Notes: a model not told the origin generated them from the sequence alone. A DNA stretch of 64,000 nucleotides from Carnegiea gigantea (GCA_029747015.1 JAKOGI010000816.1:335099-399098); one strand, 5' to 3'; numbered from the stretch's first letter, positions 42,774 through 57,260 are shown. Numbers and translations: made by a program.

Positions 42774-43949
42774 ATTTAGTCTCATTGAAGGGACAAACTA
42801 TGCTGAGAGGATAGCAACTCTGCAAAAAAATGTCATTTAGGGAAGAATTTTCAGCCCTTTTTGGCGAAGGAGAAAATGAAAGGCTGCTTTCTATTCCTGG
42901 TGTCAAATTGTGATGAAAAATGCTCATCTTCTGCTGGCAATTGATAGCTGATTGCAAGCGACCATTGTGGTCAGGAAGGATACTGGTTCGTGTTGAAGTG
43001 ACAAAAATACGAAACAAGCAAAACAAAAATTCCTCTATGGAGGTTTATTAAGTGGATGGCTATAGGTAAAAATATTTCTGGAGGTCTTCTGTTATGGGGG
43101 ACGTACTGGAAGATGGTGGTGTACATGGTGAGAAGCTGGTTCCTTTGGGGGTTTGTGGTGGATCACTTGAGCAGATAGTGGAGATGAATCTTGGTTCCAT
43201 GCAATTTAAGCAGATAGATTGCATAATGACGTATTGATGCCATTCTCAGTTTTATTTGCCTTTAGCTGTGTCAATGCATATTATATGTTTCCTACATTCT
43301 CATCCGTTTGAATTTCGACGGGAATGTTTGATCATTGCTGTACGTTACTCTATGCCCCGCTATTTTATGGTGCTATTTTAAAAAAAAGACCATGGCCTCC
43401 CAAGAGTGGGTACAGTGCTGCCTATGGCTAGCTTCTCAGTTGTTCATTGGACACGACACAGCATGAGGTTTGGCAGTCCTACCTCTTCTCCCCTCGTCCC
43501 CCAATCCACCAGTCCCAGTGTTCTCATGGGTTGGTTTTGTGACATGCACCGTGGCTTGTACTTTGCTTTGCTGTAGCTATGTTCATGCGTTGGTGTACTT
43601 TACAGCGTGTCTAATTGTCTTTTTTACTTCAAATTGAGGGGTTAAGGGCGTGCCTTCTTTTGCTATAAGATGGAAGTGTCTTGCGGAGGTGCAAGAGTTA
43701 CGGGGAATTAGGAGTATACATTGTAAATTGTCGGGAATCTAAGTGAGTTGAGTTACAGGCCTAAAGTCGACATGAACAAGTTTTACATAGCAAAGAGCGG
43801 AAGCCTTCAAGATAGATACTAGAAGAGGAATATAGGCCACAGGCTTGTGTGAGGATGCCTCACCAATGGGAAACTTCGACAGTTACAGTTTGCAGAAAAT
43901 CCACGCATATGTAGTGGTGGAACCAATCCTTCGTAGGTGGGGATTGTGA

Positions 43950-44162
43950 TCATCTGAGGTGGTGGATTGCGTAGGCGAAAAGAAAACTCACCAAAGGCAA
44001 GGCAAGGATGAACAAGACATGGATAAGGTTTTGATTAAGCTTATCGTAAGGAGCAAAATAAATGACTAGGAAGGACCCAAGAACCTCAGCTGTGATAGCT
44101 GGTGAAATGATGTGAACACCTGGCTTATCTGCCCCTGGGAGCGTGATGGTATATGCGTACAT
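43950..44162 (-). other. Unassigned 70-codon membrane-like frame
   Basis: Reads MYAYTITLPGADKPGVHIIS, PAITAEVLGSFLVIYFAPYD and LIHVLFILALPLVSFLFAYA. The last part is one convincing hydrophobic, membrane-spanning stretch. Codon use looks less random than in neighbouring frames. I do not recognise the family. It may be a captured exon, a small gene or chance. Confidence 0.25.
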
Positions 44163-44819
44163 TTAGGGATAAACTATACAAGCATAAAGATGTTCTAGTA
44201 TGTTATTAACCATATGGTAGAAACGAAAGTCACAGGTCTTGTAGATAATTTTCGCTATTTTATTTTATTGCAATCTAGAAGTTCGTGCATGCCGGTTATT
44301 TATTGACTAACTATTCTTTTGTTGCCATATGAAAGTATATTTATGAAGGTGGAGGGATCCTTGGTCCATTTCTATTATGTAATTTTGAACTTCATGTAGG
44401 CATTTCTAGTTAAATTGAGTTCATCGATTTTTAGTGGAAGTTGGAATAATAAACTTACATCTCATGTATTGGTTCAAATAATGCTCATAACTAGAAGATT
44501 TATGCTTAAAATTGGGCATTCTTTAAGTCTAAACCGCAGGTGTACAGTTTAGCTATAGCTAACAACCAAAAGTATAGGCTGATGTCACAGGGCATTTGCT
44601 TTCAATTACCAAAACTAATTAAACTACGTAAGCTAGAGTAAGCAAATCAGGAGACTCAAATGTTGTAGAAATAAAAAATATAATTTAGAGTTCACATAGT
44701 TAATACACTTTAGGCTGAATTAACAATTCAATTATAAGTAAATCAACTACTAATCTTATCAAACTTGCCCAAGCATGTATCATGATTCATGAATGTATAA
44801 ATTGTCAAGCGAGCCCATC

Positions 44820-44979
44820 CCCTCTTTTTTTAAGGGTCGAATATTAATTCTGAATAATATCAAGAATATTCGCTTCACGCCCATGCTATCCTCAGAAACT
44901 CTCTCTTTTTTTAAGGCTTGAATATTAATTCTGAATAATATCAAGAATGTTCGCTTCGCGCCCATGCTATCTTCAAAAA
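44820..44979. repeat. Direct repeat of about 80 bp
   Basis: GAATATTAATTCTGAATAAT..ATTCGCTTCACGCCCATGCT at 44828-44888 recurs at 44917-44976 as GAATATTAATTCTGAATAAT..GTTCGCTTCGCGCCCATGCT. CTCTTTTTTTAAGG precedes both. Confidence 0.85.
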
Positions 44980-47900
44980 CGCCTCCTAAAAACAAAACAT
45001 TTGAAAAATAGATGTTGAGAATATTCAATAAGTTAGACTACGGAATACTTGAAAATTTAGTTCGGAAATTACTTGGAAAGTATTTCTCAAGGAGAAGGAA
45101 CTATTTTCTAACTAAAGTTTTTGAAATAAAATCACCTGTTTAAATTTGCAATTTTTTCGAGGTAAAAATAAGATTATTTTACCAAATAAAATACGTAATT
45201 AAATATTGTGAATAATAGCAAGAAGGTTCAATCTACAAATGAGGTTTTTAGCTCAATTAGTTTTGATTTGATTTGATTTGATTTGATTGCATATGCAGGA
45301 AATCAAGCAATCACCAGCCAATAGGAAGTGACCAAGTGTACATAATACAGATTGTGCATCTCAAATAGGAATATCAGAAAAATTCAAACCAAGGTCAGAG
45401 GCATAATCGCCCAATGGAAATAATCGCCAATGGGTTAACCAACCAATAGGATAACAACATGCCATCAAATCATAAAGCCAGAGCTGAAATCCTTTCAGGA
45501 GAAATCCATATTATAAATTCTAAATAGTAAATACCATAGGATTTTCAGCAAGGCCTTCAAACAACAAAGTGAGCTATGAGCTCTTCACCTAACACAATAG
45601 TTTCAAGGAAACAATTAATTAAAAATTGTTATAACTTTCATGCTAAGCCATTTCAATAGAGCCCAATAACATGTAAAGATAAGGTAAATAATATATAACA
45701 AGAAAGTCTACCAACCATTAAATATGATTTTTAAGATTTTGTAATTTACGCAATCTTCTCAACTAGATAGTCTGAATCAAACTCAATCTAATAGGAAAGG
45801 TTCACTATAACTAGTATATATGTTATTTATCATGACTAAGCTATGTGCATGCTCTTACATATAAATTCATATTGTTATGATATTGTTTCAAATTTCTAGA
45901 TTATTACCGCCATTATCAGATTTTAAAGTCAGCTTAAAAAATTCATGTAAATCCACTTGATGGTCTAATTGAGGTTCAAGATCACTTACACAATTCTCGG
46001 GAAGATAACTAATAGTTTTATTTAAGCCTCTTCTCAACGCAAATCCCATAGTAATCGGTCGAAAATAAGCCTATATTGAGACGGATACAAATTGGATCAG
46101 TTTTGCACAAGTTTTTAAAAAATGACCACATCTTTTGATATATACATTGACACCATGTGATTCAAAATTTAGAGAATCTAAAAACCTAAGGATACCATAT
46201 ATCTGAAAAGCAGGCCAAACACTATGGCCATAATTCCCAGAAGAGGTTGGAAGGCCGCCATAGTTTCCGTTGACTTCTCGCGGAGTTGACCTAGTATTTT
46301 GGGTCAATGTGACAGGACTACAGGGCTCCGGTGGCCGCGAGAATTTTACTATAGGGTTCAAAATTTGAAACATTAAAAATGACAAAAAATTTCAAAATTA
46401 AACATACTTTGTTTAAAATTTGGATTTGGAAACTTAAGATATAAAGGATTGTATTTAGGCTTATTCCACTGATAGAATAGGCAAAGCTGAAGGGAGGAGA
46501 AAAATCACGTTGGACAAAGGGAGAATGTTGCATGAGGTAAGTAATGCATGCTCATGCATTTTTTTCCTCCAAGGGAAAAGATAATTCATTGATCATTCAT
46601 AATTCGCCATACAATACTTATAATGCATATTCAGCGATAAAAATGCAATCTTGAATGTCAAAATCATCTTTTAACCTCAAAAGTACTAACTTGAGCACAT
46701 TGATCAATCAACTTCTCACTTTGCCTATTTTTCGATACAATATGAGGATTAGAATCATAGATATGCGACAATTTCTTGAAGGAGATTGATTTGATGATCT
46801 ACACTTTTAGGTGAGATAATCTTTTGACACATAAATGTACAATTAAAAGGTCAATTTTTTTAAAAAAGTCGCGTCAAAATGGAAAATTGCTTCATCCCTT
46901 CCAAGATCATGAACCACACAAAAAAGCAAAAGACAAACTATTATATGAACTCTCACAATTGGAAAGACATGAAAACTCTTACAAACGAGAGATTGATTAC
47001 TGTTCCAATTTGAGAGACAACTACTAAAACCACTCATCATAGTATATTACTAACTAAAAAGAAAGGTTGGAACTGAACGGAGTACCACTCCAAAGTCCAA
47101 CCCTTCCAATCTTTGAAGAAACCACCTCTTATGCCTAAAGAGAGAGGTTAGAAAGAGAGAGAGTATTTCGATGGGAGGAAATTGCTGATGAACTTGCATG
47201 GTCATGTACATATATAAAGGATTTAATTAGGTGTTGACCTTTGCCATAAGAAAAGATAACTAGTCAAGTATGCATGCCTTAACTTCGTGAGGTTGTGAAA
47301 TGTCACCTAATTGCTTGACAAAATATGGTTTTATGCAGGATTTTAATGTACTTAGACTCGACCTCAATTTTTGACTTTGAATTCAAATTTTGTGTTTGCT
47401 TAGTAGCTAAGTTGATGGAGCAAGATAAGTTGTGATATTTTGTCTTGAACACATAGTCTCTTCAAATTCTTAAGAAGTTGGTCCACATTGATTTGTGTTA
47501 CGAGCTCGAGTGTAAAAGATCCATTGAAAAAATAAATAACAATTATTTTTAAGTTTTTATGGGTATTGCAATTTTCTTCTTCTCGTTACCTCTTCTTTGG
47601 TGGTCCAAATCATGACCCATGCCTAACCCTATCCCCTTGCTCTTTGTTTTATTGAAGTCCAAAGTTCGTTCTCTCAATGACAAGAAATGAGATGAAATTT
47701 TAATATTTAATTCAAGAGTATGAGTATGAATGAAGCCGCAAGTACCACAACACTGACACCTCCCCTGATAGAGGAGGTGGAAGACATGTTTGAGAGTCAA
47801 AAGTAGAGAGTAAGACAAATTATAATCAAATAATAAACAATCTTATTCACATATGCAATCTAAAGATATAAACATATGTATGACCTACACAAAATGGATA

Positions 47901-48298
47901 GGTTCTCGAATACTTTCATACCCAAATGTCTTATCTACACTGACTATTGCAGATATTTAACTTAAATAATAAGCCTGAATCTCAGCCTGAGCTGAAGTCT
48001 CAGCCTAAATATGAGCCTCACCCGCATCCCCTCAGCAACTCGAATGACCTCCCTAATTTGCATTTGCATGCACTGATTTGTCTCTAATTCTAGCATTAAA
48101 CATGTCTGCCTCCCCTCTTTCCTGCCTCTCACTCGCTCTACTTTTTGACATTTGGCAATTTTTTGCGGAAAAGACTTAACCAACTAATCAATTTCCACGA
48201 ACTGTCTTCAATTAACTAAATTTATGTTTACTAATTAACGACTTTGGGTAAAACCTCAATCAAAGCATCCCCGCCTCTGTACATCAAGCATCCGCCTT

Positions 48299-48300
<2 letters not shown>

Positions 48301-48342
<42 letters not shown>

Positions 48343-48919
48343 ATTCCCCCTCTCTGCATCTGCATATTTTGCTGCCTTCTCTGTGCGCGGGTAATTTGAT
48401 GCCTTCTTTCTCAAATTGATTGTTTTTGATCTGGGCAATATCTTATCGTGTTTTCCCACATCCGTCTTAGTTTAGATCATTTCTGAATGTCGGTTCCGTT
48501 TCGGATATCATATTTGTTATTATACATCGTATGTTGTCTAATCGTTGTGTTTATCTGAGATTCGAGGCCCTGTCTTCGCAATTCCATGATTTTTTTTTCC
48601 TCGCTTATGTTGCTTTGATTTTGATTAGATGGTCGGAGTTTTTTTGGATCTAGATTTTGATTTCTGAGATTACGACCTTTTTTCTTTTCGTAGTCGGATT
48701 TTGATTTGTGATTCAGGGCATTAATTGTAGACTTTTCTTAAACGGTGGTTTTTCAGGTCGGAATTTGGTTGTTGTCAGTAACTGGAAATGTATTTGCAAG
48801 TGCCGCAAACTTCAGGTTCAATGGGCTCATGAATCCATGAGCTCTACTTGTACTACTGCTATTATTCTTAGTTTGATTCCATCAAATTAAAAGAGGGTAG
48901 AGGTTGTTGGGTTTGTGAA
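48301..48919 (+). promoter_or_regulatory. PP2C promoter/5' UTR region with CT microsatellite
   Basis: A (CT)n tract (48302-48351, with one GT) lies about 570 bases before the ATG, followed by a likely 5' UTR with possible leader intron (donor-like GCGGGTAATTTG at 48386-48397; acceptor TTTTTCAGG at 48751-48759). CT-rich (Y-patch-like) tracts are common at plant core promoters. The exact transcription start cannot be read from sequence. Confidence 0.5.
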
Positions 48920-48999
48920 ATGGGTTACCTTGATTCAGTTTTGTCATCCTCCAATCAAGTTCATGCCGAGGAACAACCAGTAAGCGGTGGCGGCGTCAG
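48920..48999 (+). CDS. PP2C exon 1
   Basis: ATG through [20 protein letters not shown] and VSGGGV, ending AG of a split Ser codon; donor GTCAG|GTGCAT. The following intron is 6.5 kb. The start is chosen because the MGYL.SVLSSS N-terminus matches the subfamily. Confidence 0.9.
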
Positions 49000-49015
49000 G
49001 TGCATATCTTCCTCT

Positions 49016-49050
<35 letters not shown>

Positions 49051-50162
49051 ACACAAATTTTGAGATCTGGCTCCGTGTGGATTCATGTCTTAAGTTTTAT
49101 TTGTTTTACTATTTAGTTGGAAATTTCAGTTCCTCTTGTGACATTTGGCAGTAGACATCCGAGAGATTTAAGTTGTGTTATTGCCTTGTTACAGTTGTTT
49201 TGTGCAAATGCACTGGAAATAGAGATCTTTTTTATCGAAATCTCTTTAGAAAGTTGCAACCCAAATTATTATTATTATTATTATTGGTTCTTATAGTGAT
49301 CCTGATGCTCATATATTAACTGTAAGGGTTTATGGCTGTACATAGCATTGTGAATGCCTGAATGGAAGGAAAAAGGAGGTCACTTCATAACAGGGCGCCA
49401 TAATGCATCTTTTGTGGTTCGGTTGATTACATGTCACTAGTTTATCGTAGAATTATCTTTGATAAGAAAGGATCATCAGCCACTGTTGATATTGATTAAA
49501 CCTGTAGGTGTGTTGGGAAATGATGCATTGGCTAAGGCCTAATAGGGAACAGATCTTGGAAGTGGAGAAAATGATAGTAGTAAATTTTTCATGGCTTGGT
49601 CTCTCAATACTCAATAGACCAATTTCATGGGCCCAAGTAGCTGCAATATTATTTTAAATTTTAATTGTTCAACCTCGGCCTTTGAGTAGAGAGGATTGCC
49701 AATCATCTCGCCCTCGCCTCAGAGTTGATCACAACTCTCTAGTTATCAATGAGATGTATTTTATGCGCTTCTCCATACTCTGCTGGTTTCTTAAGCTTGC
49801 TGTTTTGACAACTCTTGGATTTTGTTGTACTCTCAAATCTTTACTCCCTCTAAGATGTTGAACTGGCTCTATTTTTGTTTTTATTTTTCAAAATGAGAAA
49901 CTAATTGTTCTCATCACTTGCTCTGCTTGGTTGCTTTGCAAGAAGAAGCCATTCCTATTTATCATGCTAGATATTAGACATATACACACTAAAGTCGTGC
50001 ACATAGCCACCCATCCTATTGTCTTGCCTGTCTGGCTCTTCACATTGCTCATTTTTGAAGTGTGTCTGTGTTCAAGACTTTGCCCCTCGGAGTTGTGATC
50101 TAACTGGCTTATGTCATTTTGTGCTGCCTTCTGCTGTGTTCAGCACCCTTCTCCTCTTCTCT

Positions 50163-50219
<57 letters not shown>

Positions 50220-53200
50220 GTGTGTGTGTGTGTGTTTTTTTTTTTAAACATCTATCTAGTGGTTTCCTCTAAATATAGACGAACACACTGAATGTCCCTC
50301 TCCTGACTATTTTCTGAGCACCATCAAACTCACTATCTTCTTTCCCTGTGCTCAATGGCATCTAAAAATTAGGCTTGTTTTTGCTTCTTAAACGTGTTTG
50401 GAGTCTTTGTTAATTCTCAACTTAGGACAACAATGCAATATGCAAATGACACATGTTTTTCAATTCCTTCCTCCCCCTGAGACGAGCCAACTTCCTTTAT
50501 ACACTTACCATCTTTAACAGACTCTGACATGTACCACCGTGTTAAATCTCTCAATGAAATTAAGCTGATGCTGTTTTGATTACACCATTGTCGAGTGTCA
50601 GGCAAACATTCCCAATGCCCTCAACCTTCAACCTCTGTTTGTTGACGACAATGATGTAGCAATGTGCACCATATTTGTGCGATGTATCGAATGCGCTGTA
50701 TCCTTTCAAATATGTATGTATCTACCTAGTGCTAGTAGTACTTTGACATTATTGTCCCATTAGATTCCTTCCCTACTTATCAAATTTATATTTAAGTCAG
50801 TTGTCCTATTTTCTTTCCCCCTCCATCTTTTCTGGGGACTTGCTCAAATTTCCTCAGTCTGCCTTAAACTCAGGGGGTTGATTTTAAATGGGGGCTGACT
50901 TTAAATGCAGCCCATCTCTTCACGGTAGTTGCACTCCACATTGCTCATGCCCCTCAATTGGGATTTGAATCTTTCTTGGACCTCCTCTCCTCTTGGACAA
51001 ACTGCTCTCCTACTTGGTTTCCTCCATAGTTGGCGCTTCTCCCTAGAACTTTCACTGCTTAGCATTCACTTGTGGGACCCACTTATTCTTCTGCGAAATG
51101 GGTGCCACAATCGAACTTCAGGGTTCTCTCCCCAACAAGCAATTCGCTTCTAGGGCTTTAATAATGACGTCAACAGTGCATGCTTCTTGTCTTTATGGTT
51201 ATGATGATGTTTAACAATTGGCACAACCTGATTGAGTGGATTAATATGATCTCACGAAGTTCATGTCAAGTAGTATAACTCCACCTTCAGATATACTTGT
51301 TTAGGTAGGGACCTCAACTCCTAAATTCTTTTGAGCTTATCCCTCAACTCCTTTGGGGATGGCTTGTGCGAGACATTGTACCTTCTTCGGGCAGAAAGAG
51401 CCAATTGGATCACGCTTACTGTCTTTCTGTGAATCATGCTTCACGTTCCAGCATATAGCTCTATAGGCTTTCCTTCTCTGAAGCTTGTTTAAGACCTAGG
51501 TGCAATTTAAAGCCTTGTTCGACAAAATTAGCTATTTAAGTAGCAGATAGCTGTTTAGATATCGGATAGTGTTTCTAATTTATATGTTAGCGGATAGCTG
51601 TTTAGATGAGCGGTTGAAACTAATGTGTTCAGTAAATTTAGCTGTTATACTAACTGATTAATGTAAATTGATATAAAAGGATATAAATGATTTCCAATAA
51701 ATAAAATTTTTAAAGGATATTTTTTGGCTAAAAGATATGAAACGCTACTTTTAAATGTCAAACGTTAATACTATTAGCTTTTTAAAGACGTTGCTTAAAA
51801 CACTAAATGCTACTTGAAATGCTAATCAAAACACTAACGTTACCCAAAACGCTGTTGCTGAATACGACCTAAGTCTTTAACAATGCTTTGCCGTTCTACA
51901 AAGCTCATAATGCAAAGCTTGTTTTTGCATTAGCTAATGGGAGCTTAAATTTCCATGTCATTGTCATTGTCATTGTCATCACTGTTGGGAAACTAACTTG
52001 TTGGCCAAAGGATAGAGTATGCTAGGGAAGTGAGGAAAGTGACAGAAAAATTGACATGATTCGCCCTAAGGTATTAAAGAGTATAGTGTTGTCATAATAC
52101 AATAGTAACCTTTGAATGAAAAGGATTGGCAACCCCTTACTCTAGCCTAAAGAACTGATTGCAACAGACTTACTTGTAAGATCTGTAGGAGCTGTTTTGT
52201 GCCAGTCCTTCACACTCTTTGTTATGTACGTTCCCTCATTAGGAGCTATTTTGTGCCAGGCATCCACACTCTTTCTTATGTGCACTCCCTTTGTTTTTGT
52301 TTTTGTTTTTGTTTTTTTTAAGTCACTCTTATTGCTTGATGCGCCGTCACATCTTAAGCTCTTTACTTCCTTAGAGGTGTCGAATCTGCTAGCTGTATTT
52401 TCTGAAGCAAGAAATTGACTTGTCTGCTAATCTTAGTTTAAAAAAGCGCGCCTAGGCGCAGTTAGGCGCGAGGTGAGGGCTGTTGCTTCAGGGGCAGTGA
52501 GGTGAGGTGAATTCGTAAAGCATGGCGGAGTGACAAAAAAGCTCTCTTAATTGATCTTAAAGGAGCCGTTGAGTAAAAAAGGAGATTATGTGCAAAGAGG
52601 ATTTGGAGTCTCCTGATCACCTTCTGCTACATTTTAAATTTGCAAAGGCTTTTTGGGAGTTATCCTTTAGTTGCTTTGGAGTCTCCTAGGTTGTTTCGGA
52701 TTCTGTGAGGAATCACCCTTTGGCTTGGGAGGGTGCTTTTGATAGGAAAGTTAAAGAGAGAAACGTCTTATTGATCCCACATGCGATTTTTTGGACTATT
52801 TGGTGAGAGAGAAACAAAAGAGTCTTTGAAGAAGAGGAGACACCACTTCAACGAATTAAAGATATTATTATCAAGACTCTTTTTTTCTGGAGTAGTGGGA
52901 ACTTTTGTCAATCTTCTTTTGATATAATTAATTTTGTGGATAGGTTCCATCTTGGGTGTACCTACCCTTTTGTAGGATGCCTGCTTGCATCCATCCCTCT
53001 GTACATTTTCAGTCTAATATATTTTATGCTTTTTCCTTATCCACCCCAAAAAAAAAAAAAAAAAAAAGAGAAACTTGACTCACCTTCTCCAGGCCCTCGA
53101 AGAAAACCCTAACTCTCCTCTGCTCCTCTCCTCTGATCGTGCTTCAGCCCCTCGAAGAAAACCCAAAAGGCCCTTTGTCCAAGTACGAATCTCCATTTCT

Positions 53201-53360
53201 CCTTCTTTGCTTCAAATTTTTTCCCCCTTCTTCTGTGATTTTGGCCGTTTCTGTGGCTTTTGTGGAGCAGTTTGGCTCTCTTCGCTGCTGTTCTTGCTTC
53301 TCCTTCCCTTTCTCTTCTTAGTCGGCCATGTCTGTTGGCCATGCTGGTAGTTTTCGGCCG

Positions 53361-53401
<41 letters not shown>

Positions 53402-56400
53402 GCGTTGCTGCCAGGGCAGCTGGGCTATTTCTTTTTTTTTCTCTTTTTTATTTGGGGGAACGAGTTGATATGCACAGAGCCACAGACAGTAGCGATTTAA
53501 GGGCTTTATTTTGTTTTTTTGGGTCTGTTAATCTGTTTGACGTTGATTGTTGTCCACTTTTCCTAGTACGATGATTCATGAATTGCTAATCACTTTTAAT
53601 TTTGTTTTGTTTTGGTTGAAATGTTGAATCAGTGAGTATTGTCATATTGTGACACCGGTGTTGGGACTTGGTTGTTGATTGATGAATTGCTAATTACTTG
53701 GAAGAATGAAAGGAGATTCGGATGAGGATGACCTCGTGTTTGAGGGTGACACTTTGACATGGGCTGTTGTTGCCCAAGCTTGTGGGGCAAGTGAACCTGG
53801 CTATGGGACTAGAAGTAGGGGATCAAAGAGCACTACAATCTCTAAGACTTCAGTAAAGTACAAAGGAAAATTCCCTGCCTCCACTTCCAAATCTTACCGA
53901 GCTCAAGTTCAATTGATTGATGAGGATGAGGAAGAGGAATATGAAGAGGATGTTGGAAATGAAGATGAGGTGTTTGGTGATGATGTTGAGCCTAAGCATG
54001 TGGTGTTGGATGATGAGGAGGATGACATTTAGTTGATCTTTAGGGAGATTTAAGGACTATTTTGCTTTGTGTGTTATATTTCCTTTGTTGTCCATCCATG
54101 ATATGCTTGTTTCTATGTTTCTAGACTTACAGTAACTTATATGTGTGCTTCCAGGTACTCGAATACGATATTATCTTGTCTTTAAGACTATTTGCGGTGT
54201 TTTCTAAACTTTTATTGTTGTCTAATCACTTCTTTGACATCATTATTTAGCTTATTTGTCAAAACTGTGCTTTGGGATTGATTTGGAAGCATTTTAGCGT
54301 AAAAGGGTGCCTCCTGTCCGTGAAGCGTGCGCCTTCGCCTCTCACCTCGGGACCCTTTGTGCCTCAGTGCGCCTTGCGCCTTTTAAAGCTAAGCTACTAA
54401 TTAGTAGCTCGCGCACTTGCCTGATGCCTTCGCCAGATGATGCCATTCCTTTTATAATGGTAGGTATTAGACGTGGACGCAAACCTCATGCACATACCCA
54501 CCTATGATACTATCTTTGTTTTTCTTTCTTTGGGTTTCCTCTTTGCTATACATGAGGTGTACCTTTTCTTCAAGATTTTACCTCTTAGAATCTTGATCTT
54601 GCCACACTTCTACAGATCTGTGCTACTGCTTGGTTTGTCTCCCTTTTTTTCTTTCATTTTTCTTTTTTTTGGGGTTGATTGGAGTTATCTGAATATGGAG
54701 GGAACCCTCAACAAGACGGATAAATTAGGCTGCTTCTGCTGGTGTGCTATGAACAGTGGGAAAGAATGAACTTTTAATAGAACAACGGTGTATGTTGGAG
54801 TTTCTAAAGCTCTTTAATTTCTACATATATATTCAAGGTTTCTAAATCTTTTGGACCCTATGTGCATTTGTCTTAATCCATGGATTGATCGCCTATTTCA
54901 TGCATTGCAATTGCCTCGCTTGTTGGTGAGGCATGAGTAAAAACTGGCTGAATGACTTTTTACTAAGTTGACAAGCAACAAATTTGTTTGATGGGTAGGT
55001 GAATCTGATAATTTTCCTTCTTCCTGCACTTCCATAGTTGAACTCTTAGTGTTCACTGGAACTCAAGGCTTTTAGATCATTTCATGACGAGAGCCTGATT
55101 TCACATGTTCAGGTGCAGTTGATGGCAGAAACTGGGATCATGTTTTGAATTCTGATAAACGTTCTAGGATAGTAGAGTATTTGCATGGGAATGAGTATCA
55201 TAGACTCGTCACTACAGTTGTATTAAAAACATACTCCATGTACTAGATGCAGAGTCACTGATGACGGACTTATGAGATGGTGATGCGAGGACACTTTTCT
55301 AGGCACATTGAACTCATGGTACATATATATCTGCATCTTTTCATCCCTGATTAACAAGAATTCATTGGTTTTCAAATACTCCGGGTTAGCTAAAGTGTTG
55401 ACTTGATTGCGTATCACGTTAATGACACTAAAACAAATATGGAAACACAATATACAGTGAGTCGGGACAGTGGTATTTTACTTCTAAATAGCAATTTTAT
55501 TCACGTCAATGATGCTGATATGTGCTCGGACAGTGAGAATGGCAAGTTTAGCTATGGATATGCTAGCTCTCCTGGGAAAAGGTCATCAATGGAAGACTTT
55601 TACGAAACAAGAATTGATGGTGTCGATGGAGAGACTATCGGCCTATTTGGTGTTTTTGACGGTACATTTTTCTTCCTACTTCATCCGTGTTTGGGAAACA
55701 GTAGTTATGCTTCTGTATGTGTATCGGACTAACCACGTTTGATGCACTAATGCACTATGTATGATTCAATCTCAACTCTCAAGTATCATGAGGTTTTGTA
55801 TCATATGATAATCACTTATAACTGTTTGGGTCTGTGGGAGTCAGAATTTAATTTATTTAGTTAGATTAGCTGGCATTTAAAGTGCATTTAAGGGTTCTCC
55901 TGATAAACTCAAGCAACCTTATGTATGCATCTTAGTTCTTATCTTTTTCATTGAATGTGCTTTAATGTCCAGCAATATTTTTACATTTATTGTTTGAAAT
56001 TGTTAGAATCCTAATGATTAATGGTTCCACACCCTGTTTTTATTCCCCTTGAAAGTCATGAAACTTTGAAATCAATACTAAGTAATTTTTTATGATTTTA
56101 GATTTCTTTGTTCTGTTTTTGGACTTTCTCATAATCATATGGTTTCCATATTTACCTTGAGAAGTCTAGCAACTTTTGCTTTGGGGAATGCATTGTTTCT
56201 TTGTTTATGTTTTGCTGCATCCATAATCTAGCAGTTCTTGTCCATTTTGTTGCTGATTACTGATCTAGTTCAGGTAGGCAGGGTAAAAATTTATAATGCA
56301 GCTATAAATCTCTCTTACATCTGTTGTCTTTCATCTTCCTTTGTGTAGGACATGGCGGTGCTCGAGCTGCCGAGTATGTTAAGCAACACCTCTTCAGCAA

Positions 56401-57217
56401 TTTGATTAAACACCCTAAGTTCATTTCTGATACCAAGTCCGCTATAGGTTTGTGTCATCTATGTTGTGCTGATTCGTCTTTTCATTAATAAGCTGCCGGC
56501 TGATTCATGGTAATCAGTGCCCTGTCTTATTTCTCTGTCTTGCTGCAGCTGATGCATACAGCCGTACAGATTCAGAATTCCTGAAATCTGATAATTCTCA
56601 GAATAGAGATGCAGGATCAACTGCTTCTACTGCCATTCTTGTTGGTGACCGTTTGCTTGTTGCCAATGTTGGCGATTCTAGGGCTGTTATATGCCGGGGT
56701 GGTGAAGGTAAGAGCCAAGAGGCCTGTTCGACTTTTGGCAGCATTATGGATTTGGCTGTAATCTTAGATATCAAAAAGACGGGAGAGTGACGCCTGTTTT
56801 GTTATTTATAGTTCAGGCTTGGGGGCTGTGAGAGGATTTTTTAGCCTTTGAAGAATCTTGAGATGACTGACTGAATCTGAAAACTTGACTCTCCTGATGA
56901 TCTTACTTTTGCATTTTTGCTTACCAAACCATGAATTCACCACAAGTCTGAAAGTCAAAAAGAAAAAAGAGAAAGGAAAGGACATCTTGGTGAATTTTAT
57001 TTTTGTTGTCCTCATTCTCTAGGTCTATAGATCCTGTGAGTTTACCGACAATCAGATCAAACATCTGTTATGCAACATTGTGAACACTGGTTTAAGCTTA
57101 TTATCGTTGCATTTATGGTTATTCCTTTTGCCTTTTCTGTCATGTATGGTCTTATTAATGAAGCTGGAGTTGTCTCTTTTGATTTCTCTGGATTAAAAGC
57201 ACCTTTAATTGCTGAGT

Positions 57218-57260
<43 letters not shown>

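Larger units (their letters stand above)
42774..48300. other. Intergenic region between ABC1K and PP2C
   Basis: Starts with the ABC1K 3' UTR. AT-rich and almost without coding signal. It contains an unassigned minus-strand frame 43950-44162, direct repeats 44820-44979, a short TTTGA run (45262-45287), and a minus-strand R-L-R repeat near 47960-48010. No TE boundaries could be fixed. Confidence 0.55.
52432..54393 (+). mobile_element. hAT derivative (1962 bp) sharing termini with the MITEs
   Basis: Left end CTTAGTTTAAAAAAGCGCGC and right end GCGCCTTTTAAAGCTAAG. TSD CTGCTAAT (52424-52431) / CTACTAAT (54394-54401), one mismatch over 8 bp. The last 170 bases align with the right end of 36748-37212 (GGGACCCT..GCGCCTCAATGCGCC-type subterminal repeats). 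Inside: a LINE insertion (52585-53066), a CCCTAA- and CT-rich 5' UTR-like stretch (53090-53580), and a short acidic ORF (53706-54032) resembling a transposase C-terminus. It looks like an internally deleted relative of the element that mobilised the MITEs. Confidence 0.85.

Noticed and set aside
50019..50291. Frame with a Cys-Val repeat
   Set aside because: Translation of the (TG)n microsatellite in PP2C intron 1.
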